From positions 1 to 9,599 of the forward strand of contig CABUYS010000049.1 in assembly GCA_902495835.1 (NCBI GenBank): a DNA stretch of 9,599 nucleotides, written 5' to 3'. The notes under the pieces were generated by a model. The model did not search any database. It saw nothing but the letters and a program-made list of their open reading frames with translations, and was not told the origin of the DNA. A program made the position numbers and the translations under genes. This DNA is from an uncultured Oscillospiraceae bacterium (lineage in GTDB: Bacteria > Bacillota > Clostridia > Oscillospirales > Acutalibacteraceae). Of this stretch, positions 6,252 to 9,599 are shown one piece after another (the first letter of the stretch is position 1; each line of letters begins with the position of its first letter).

Positions 6252-7340
6252 ATGAAGTGTTTGTGTTGTAATATTTTAAAAAAAGGCGTAGTTTTGACAG
6301 CTGCATTGGCGGTATTTGGAAACAGTATGGTATGTGCAGAACCTGTTCTCACTCCTATTGAAGATAATAATTTGCTAATTTCCTCTATTTTTGACGAAAA
6401 TGAAGACATAGAAATAAAAAACATTAAAGTTATTCGTCGTGATGCTGATTCTCCCTATAAAGTGGTAGGTTCTTTTTCAGGAGCTAAAGAAGAGTTTGGC
6501 ATAGACAAAGGAGTGCGTCTCAGTAATTTTAAGCCTAGTGGTGGTAGTCATTTATCGAGTGGCCCTGAAGACAATTCTGAGATTGCCTGTATGCCTGCGG
6601 ATTTTGAAAATGAATCCGAGAATGTTTGTTCCGACAATTTGATTAATTTTAATGCCCCTGGTGGCGGAGACGATACTTACCGTGATGAGGATATAGAAAA
6701 AATAAACGGAAATGTTCAATCGAGTGACATCATGTTGGCAGAGTTTGATGTTATTCCGAAAGGTAAAAAAATTTCTTTTGATTATGTATTTTTTTCGCAA
6801 GGAATTAAAGGTGGTATTACAGGAGATGTAATTCCGGATATTCAAGAGAGATATCAGCAAGGAACAGCCATGGGAATATGGGTAAACGGAAAAAACATAG
6901 CTTTTATACCCGGCACGAATCTTCCCGTAAACAGCGTAAATATAGACGATACAGGGAAATATGTGCGATTAGGAACAGCTAGAAATTTTTTCAGAACTCC
7001 CATGTTTAACAGTGAATCTTCGGTTGAACCCAATAAACCAAATCATATTAAAATTGTTTTGGCAAACGCATTGGAAAGAGAATTGGCTTCGTATTTGTAT
7101 ATCAATGGAAAATTTTCTGATTTTAGTACCGAACCTGAAGCACCCGAAGTACCTGAAGAAATAGAAGAAAAGCCGGCAAAAGAAAAACCTATAAAAAAAG
7201 AACCTATAAAAGAAGAGCAAGAAGAACCAATAATAGAAAACCCAAAAACGGGAGACATGAATCTTTATGTTATAGCGGCCTCCACATTGGCGTCTGTGTC
7301 AGGACTTGTGGTACTCGTTAAAAAATACAAAGTGAAATAA
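6252..7340 (+). CDS. Choice-of-anchor L-type surface protein, paralogue 3, NPKTG-anchored
   Basis: This is a 362-residue close paralogue of the gene before it. ATG 6252 is preferred over the in-frame GTG 6237 because GTGGGG (6237-6242) serves as the ribosome binding site and the second copy starts at the same point. The signal peptide is residues 1-29 (MKCLCCNILKKGVVLTAALA, cleavage near VCA|EP). The core reads GSFSGAKEEFGIDKGVRLSN (73-92), a variable segment (93-129), LINFNAPGGG, RDEDIEKINGNVQ, AEFDVIPKGKKISFDYVFFSQG (163-184), MGIWVNG (207-213) and IPGTNLPVNSVNIDD (219-233). The spacer before the anchor (295-328) is longer than in copy two and contains KEKPIKKEPIKEE, short repeated Lys/Glu/Pro units. 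The sorting signal is NPKTG (330-334) instead of NPKTS, followed by a hydrophobic stretch and KKYKVK. It lies 27 bases before the sortase gene and is surely co-transcribed with it. Confidence 0.9.
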   Translation: MKCLCCNILKKGVVLTAALAVFGNSMVCAEPVLTPIEDNNLLISSIFDENEDIEIKNIKVIRRDADSPYKVVGSFSGAKEEFGIDKGVRLSNFKPSGGSHLSSGPEDNSEIACMPADFENESENVCSDNLINFNAPGGGDDTYRDEDIEKINGNVQSSDIMLAEFDVIPKGKKISFDYVFFSQGIKGGITGDVIPDIQERYQQGTAMGIWVNGKNIAFIPGTNLPVNSVNIDDTGKYVRLGTARNFFRTPMFNSESSVEPNKPNHIKIVLANALERELASYLYINGKFSDFSTEPEAPEVPEEIEEKPAKEKPIKKEPIKEEQEEPIIENPKTGDMNLYVIAASTLASVSGLVVLVKKYKVK

Positions 7341-7367
7341 ATATCACAATATGCAAGGTGATTTAAA

Positions 7368-8195
7368 ATGAAAAAAAGCAGAGTTAAGCAATATGTTATT
7401 ACAGTTTTTTATGTATTGTTTGCTTTGCTTTTTTTGTGCGTTATAGGGTTTAACATTTTTTTGCTGATTAATCGAATTCGCAGTCATCAAAATACTGTTT
7501 CTGAAATTGAAGAAATAAATAAAATTGCCTCACAAACAAATCCCGAAGAAGAGCTTTCTGAAGATAAAAATTCTGATATTTCGAGTTCTCCTGCTGCCAA
7601 TACAGATTATTTTAATTATGTTAAAATACCTATTTCAGAATTTGATTTAAATAAATTTAAAGAGCTCAATTCAGATACGGTAGGATTTTTAAGTATTTTT
7701 GGAACAAAAATAAATTATCCTGTAGTCCAGAGTAAAGACAATAATTATTATTTGACTCATTCTTTTAAAAAAAGCGATAGCGGTGCAGGATGGGTGTTTA
7801 TGGACTATAGAAACGATTCTAAAAATTTAGGGAGAAACACCATAATTTATGCTCACAGTAATTTGGATAAAACCATGTTTGGAAGTTTAAGTAATGTACT
7901 TCGCGCAGATTGGGTCAATAATAAAGAAAACGGTATTGTAAAATTTGCAAATTCCAACGGAATATCAGAATGGAAAATTTTTTCGGTATATACGATTTCT
8001 GCGGAGTTTGAGTATATAAGAACCAAATTTAAAAATAGTGAAGATTATCGAGCTTGGGCCGAAAAAATGTCTAAGAGAAGCAAATATGATTTTGGATATA
8101 AATTTGATAAAGAAGAAAAAGTAATGACATTTTCAACTTGTTATGATAATGCACGCGATTTGAGATTGGTTGTTCACGCTAAGCTTTGTAATTGA
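7368..8195 (+). CDS. srtB: Class B sortase
   Basis: This 275-residue membrane-bound cysteine transpeptidase would cut the NPKT|S/G signals of the three upstream proteins and join the threonine to the cell-wall peptide. AAGGTG lies 7 bases before the ATG. Residues 10-34 form the N-terminal membrane anchor, followed by a polar, Glu/Ser-rich linker (45-80). The catalytic domain runs from about 85 to the end and shows the class B pattern: VGFLSIFGTKINYPVVQSKDN, then WVFMDYRN, the catalytic His in IIYAHS (His163), MFGSL, the catalytic Cys in TFSTC (Cys258), and Arg266 in DLRLVVHAKL. The usual TLSTC is TFSTC here. The length is close to that of other class B enzymes. Its place 27 bases behind the third surface-protein gene, with a terminator right after it, marks it as dedicated to this operon. 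The class is well supported; the gene symbol is generic. Confidence 0.93.
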   Translation: MKKSRVKQYVITVFYVLFALLFLCVIGFNIFLLINRIRSHQNTVSEIEEINKIASQTNPEEELSEDKNSDISSSPAANTDYFNYVKIPISEFDLNKFKELNSDTVGFLSIFGTKINYPVVQSKDNNYYLTHSFKKSDSGAGWVFMDYRNDSKNLGRNTIIYAHSNLDKTMFGSLSNVLRADWVNNKENGIVKFANSNGISEWKIFSVYTISAEFEYIRTKFKNSEDYRAWAEKMSKRSKYDFGYKFDKEEKVMTFSTCYDNARDLRLVVHAKLCN

Positions 8196-8208
8196 AAATC
8201 ATAAAAAC

Positions 8209-8250
8209 AACTGCTTGATACTCAATATTCAGGCAGTTATTTGTTTTTAT
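8209..8250 (+). terminator. Intrinsic terminator after the sortase
   Basis: AACTGCTTGA (8209-8218) pairs with TCAGGCAGTT (8229-8238) in a 10-base-pair stem with one T-G pair and a 10-base loop. It is followed by ATTTGTTTTTA. It starts 13 bases after the sortase stop codon and closes the surface-protein operon. The flanking A-run and T-run would let it work in the other direction as well. Confidence 0.75.
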
Positions 8251-8417
8251 GTTTAATTTTTCAGATGCATTTTTAAATATTTTAAAACGAAGAAGTTATA
8301 AACCGGAAATTTAATTTTGTTAATGCGGAAAGTTTTTGATGCGTTTATTTGTTTTAAATAAAATGATGAGCACATACCGGAGTACTGTTGACTAAAAAAT
8401 ACATTTTTAAAATTGGT

Positions 8418-8446
8418 TTGAAAAAATTCTAAAATTGTGGAATTAT
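8418..8446 (+). promoter_or_regulatory. Possible promoter of the 300-residue secreted-protein gene
   Basis: TTGAAA (8418-8423) and AATTAT (8441-8446) are 17 bases apart, and a TATATAAAAT string follows at 8450-8459. The -10 box matches the consensus at only four of six places, and the region is so A+T-rich that chance matches are common. A promoter is needed somewhere here because a terminator separates this gene from the sortase. I see no other feature between 8251 and 8417. Confidence 0.3.
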
Positions 8447-8478
8447 GTATATATAAAATGATTTTTGAGGTATATTTA

Positions 8479-9381
8479 ATGAATTTGAAAAAGAAACTAT
8501 GTATTTTATTTTTAATTGTAAGTTCTGTTTTAAATTGTTTTTCAGTGAACTCAACAGTTATAAATTTTAGTATGAATCCCTGCGAATTGTTAAATGAAAG
8601 TGATAATATGATTCGAAGTACAGATGAATATTTTCATCGCTTTTTTCAAAACCCACAAATTTTAAAAGAAAATCCCATAGATTTAAAGAAGTTGGAAATT
8701 ATTTTGGTAAATAAATTTGCACAGCAGTTAATTTTATCAGAATATTTTTTAACATATATGGAAAATAAATTAGACTTAATAACATTTGGGGGAGTGAATA
8801 AAAAATATGATGAAAGCTATATTGAAATGGCGTCGGTGTTACGAAGGATGATTATTGCCGATTTAAGTGAAAAAAAGTATAAAAACTATATAATCTCGGA
8901 AAGAATATGGGGAGGCTGTTTTGAATTTTACAAAAATAAATATACTTTACATAATATGGTAAACTATTCGGAAACCGTACGTTTTTTGGAAATGTGTAAA
9001 TTTTGTAGAGGTCGTCAATTTAAGGCTCAGGGACATGTAAGGGCTGCAGGAGGATTTTTTGAGGAAGCTTGCAGTCTTTTTTCTATGGCAGCAGAACATT
9101 TTACGAAAGTTAGAGCTCATGAATTTGCAAATATATGTTCTAAACTTTATAATTTGAGTCATGGAAATTTCGAAAAAAAATTATCACTCACGCAGACTGC
9201 AATTTTACCCGTAACAGATATGTATTCTCGATTAAACGCAAAATACCCTTTGGATGTGCCTGAGCTGCCGTCAACAAACACGAGTGCTTTCATAAGCGAG
9301 TCAGGAACTTCTGAAAGTACGCCTGCGAGCGGTGTGGATGTTAAAGAAATGATATATAAAATGTTTAGATTTGTGCCCTAA
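8479..9381 (+). CDS. Secreted or membrane-anchored protein of unknown function, 300 residues
   Basis: ATG 8479 is chosen over the in-frame GTG 8437 because GAGG (8467-8470) lies 8 bases before it and the protein then begins with a classic export signal (MNLKKKLCILFLIVSSVLNC). The cleavage site is unclear and the signal may stay as an anchor. The rest (about 40-245) looks mainly helical. Residues 163-226 (YSETVRFLEMCKFCRGRQFKAQG onward to AEHFTKVRAHEFANICSKLYNL) have the paired-helix look of TPR-type repeats, but I cannot fit a clear TPR consensus. Seven cysteines are present, including a CKFC pair at 173-176. Residues 262-287 form a Ser/Thr/Pro-rich tail that ends in a short hydrophobic motif (EMIYKMFRFVP). 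It has no sorting signal, so the neighbouring sortase should not act on it. No family is recognised. Confidence 0.78.
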   Translation: MNLKKKLCILFLIVSSVLNCFSVNSTVINFSMNPCELLNESDNMIRSTDEYFHRFFQNPQILKENPIDLKKLEIILVNKFAQQLILSEYFLTYMENKLDLITFGGVNKKYDESYIEMASVLRRMIIADLSEKKYKNYIISERIWGGCFEFYKNKYTLHNMVNYSETVRFLEMCKFCRGRQFKAQGHVRAAGGFFEEACSLFSMAAEHFTKVRAHEFANICSKLYNLSHGNFEKKLSLTQTAILPVTDMYSRLNAKYPLDVPELPSTNTSAFISESGTSESTPASGVDVKEMIYKMFRFVP

Positions 9382-9449
9382 TGATAAAAAACGGTTCAGA
9401 TGCTCGTGGATTATACAATTTTTGTCAGTTTTCGTACTTTTAATTTATT
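9382..9449. other. Gap after the 300-residue protein gene; no gene seen
   Basis: The sequence is A+T-rich with no open frame of interest and no clear terminator stem. Part of it (GTCAGTTTTCGTAC and the following T-rich run) may be very decayed IS200 leader sequence, judging by weak similarity to 630-675, but this is uncertain. Confidence 0.3.
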
Positions 9450-9599
9450 TTTTACACTGTTTAAGATTTGCTTAGCCGCGCGGGCTTTCACGTGGCTTTC
9501 TACATACAATAAAGATCCACCCGCATAGCGGGTGGTATTTCCTTTTCGGGAATCCCCCTAATATTGTTGCCATGCAACATGGGGCTGCCCAGCCCGACA
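9450..9599 (-). mobile_element. IS200-type end sequences at the right edge of the window (partial)
   Basis: Positions 9450-9540 match the left-end block of the relic at 685-774, in the same orientation. From the hairpin at 9517-9535 onwards the sequence instead resembles the right-end block at 349-430: an ATA-loop hairpin, then ATTTC, CGGG, and further hairpins TGTTGC-CAT-GCAACA (9565-9579) and GGGCT-GCCC-AGCCC (9582-9595). Left-end-like sequence therefore runs straight into right-end-like sequence across one hairpin. A second minus-strand element probably continues beyond the window. No transposase fragment is visible here. Confidence 0.55.
9517..9535. repeat. Hairpin of the right-edge IS200-type end
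   Basis: CCACCCGC (9517-9524) and GCGGGTGG (9528-9535) form a perfect 8-base-pair G+C-rich stem with a 3-base ATA loop. It takes the place of the CCATCC/GGATGG stem at 751-767, with paired base changes that keep the stem. It is followed by TATTT, so it may weakly terminate transcription from the 300-residue protein gene. Confidence 0.7.

Larger units (their letters stand above)
3751..7340 (+). repeat. Three tandem gene-plus-promoter units (about 3751-4970, 4971-6160, 6161-7340)
   Basis: Each unit is about 1.2 kb and contains a TTGA(C/A)A-17-TAAAA(T/A) promoter, a leader of about 60 bases, and one choice-of-anchor L gene. Units two and three are the closest pair, with long near-identical DNA tracts: the block coding for IPGTNLPVNSVNIDD, the block around GCCATGGGAATATGGGTAAA, and GAAGATATAGAAAAAATAAA. 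Unit one is more diverged. The promoters are included in the homology, so the copies arose by duplication of whole transcription units. The near-identical tracts would also favour recombination that deletes or exchanges units. Confidence 0.8.

Noticed and set aside
7180..7215. Short tandem repeat in the spacer of the third paralogue (PIKKEPIKEE)
   Set aside because: Only two imperfect units in a low-complexity wall-spanning spacer; too short to call a phase-variable repeat.
8437..8478. GTG start at 8437 for the 300-residue protein
   Set aside because: It would put 14 extra residues ahead of a typical MNLKKKL export signal, while the ATG at 8479 has its own GAGG.
8536..8541. Lipoprotein lipobox at Cys20 of the 300-residue protein
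   Set aside because: The residues before the Cys are V-L-N; Asn at -1 is not accepted in a usual lipobox.

Overview
The window looks like an accessory, surface-associated locus from an A+T-rich, Gram-positive bacterium, probably a clostridial member of the Bacillota. The reasons are a class B sortase, three proteins with NPKTS/NPKTG sorting signals, strong AGGAGG-type ribosome binding sites, TTGACA/TATAAT-type promoters with 17-base spacers, and TGA used as a stop codon (the sortase ends in TGA). The species cannot be named from the sequence.

Layout, left to right. Positions 2-199 hold the tail of a plus-strand gene cut by the window edge. Positions about 345-780 hold a decayed, internally deleted IS200/IS605-family element on the minus strand: both end hairpins, the hairpin that masks the ribosome binding site, and fused fragments of the two ends of tnpA are still readable. 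Positions 792-3518 (minus) encode a 908-residue secreted protein of no recognised family, with its own promoter; the left-end hairpin of the IS relic sits where its terminator should be. From the divergent promoter region (3519-3874) rightwards run three tandem paralogues (3875-4933, 5062-6153, 6252-7340). They are choice-of-anchor L-type surface proteins, each preceded by its own copy of one promoter. A class B sortase (7368-8195) follows 27 bases after the third paralogue, then a terminator. A 300-residue secreted or membrane-anchored protein of unknown function follows (8479-9381). The right edge (about 9450-9599) carries more IS200-type end sequence, in the same orientation as the left relic.

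How the genes fit together. The three paralogues are exported, cut at NPKT|S or NPKT|G by the adjacent sortase and linked to the cell wall; the sortase is almost certainly dedicated to them. Their ligand-facing domains share a conserved core and differ strongly in one central segment, which suggests diversification by duplication. The first copy appears to have lost the start of its signal peptide through a one-base frameshift, so it may be a silent copy. The 908-residue protein is exported but has no sorting signal, so it is probably released or held non-covalently; its divergent placement suggests, but does not prove, a shared role. The most novel items are this unrecognised protein with its two beta-rich segments and the tandem cassette of surface proteins with its own sortase.
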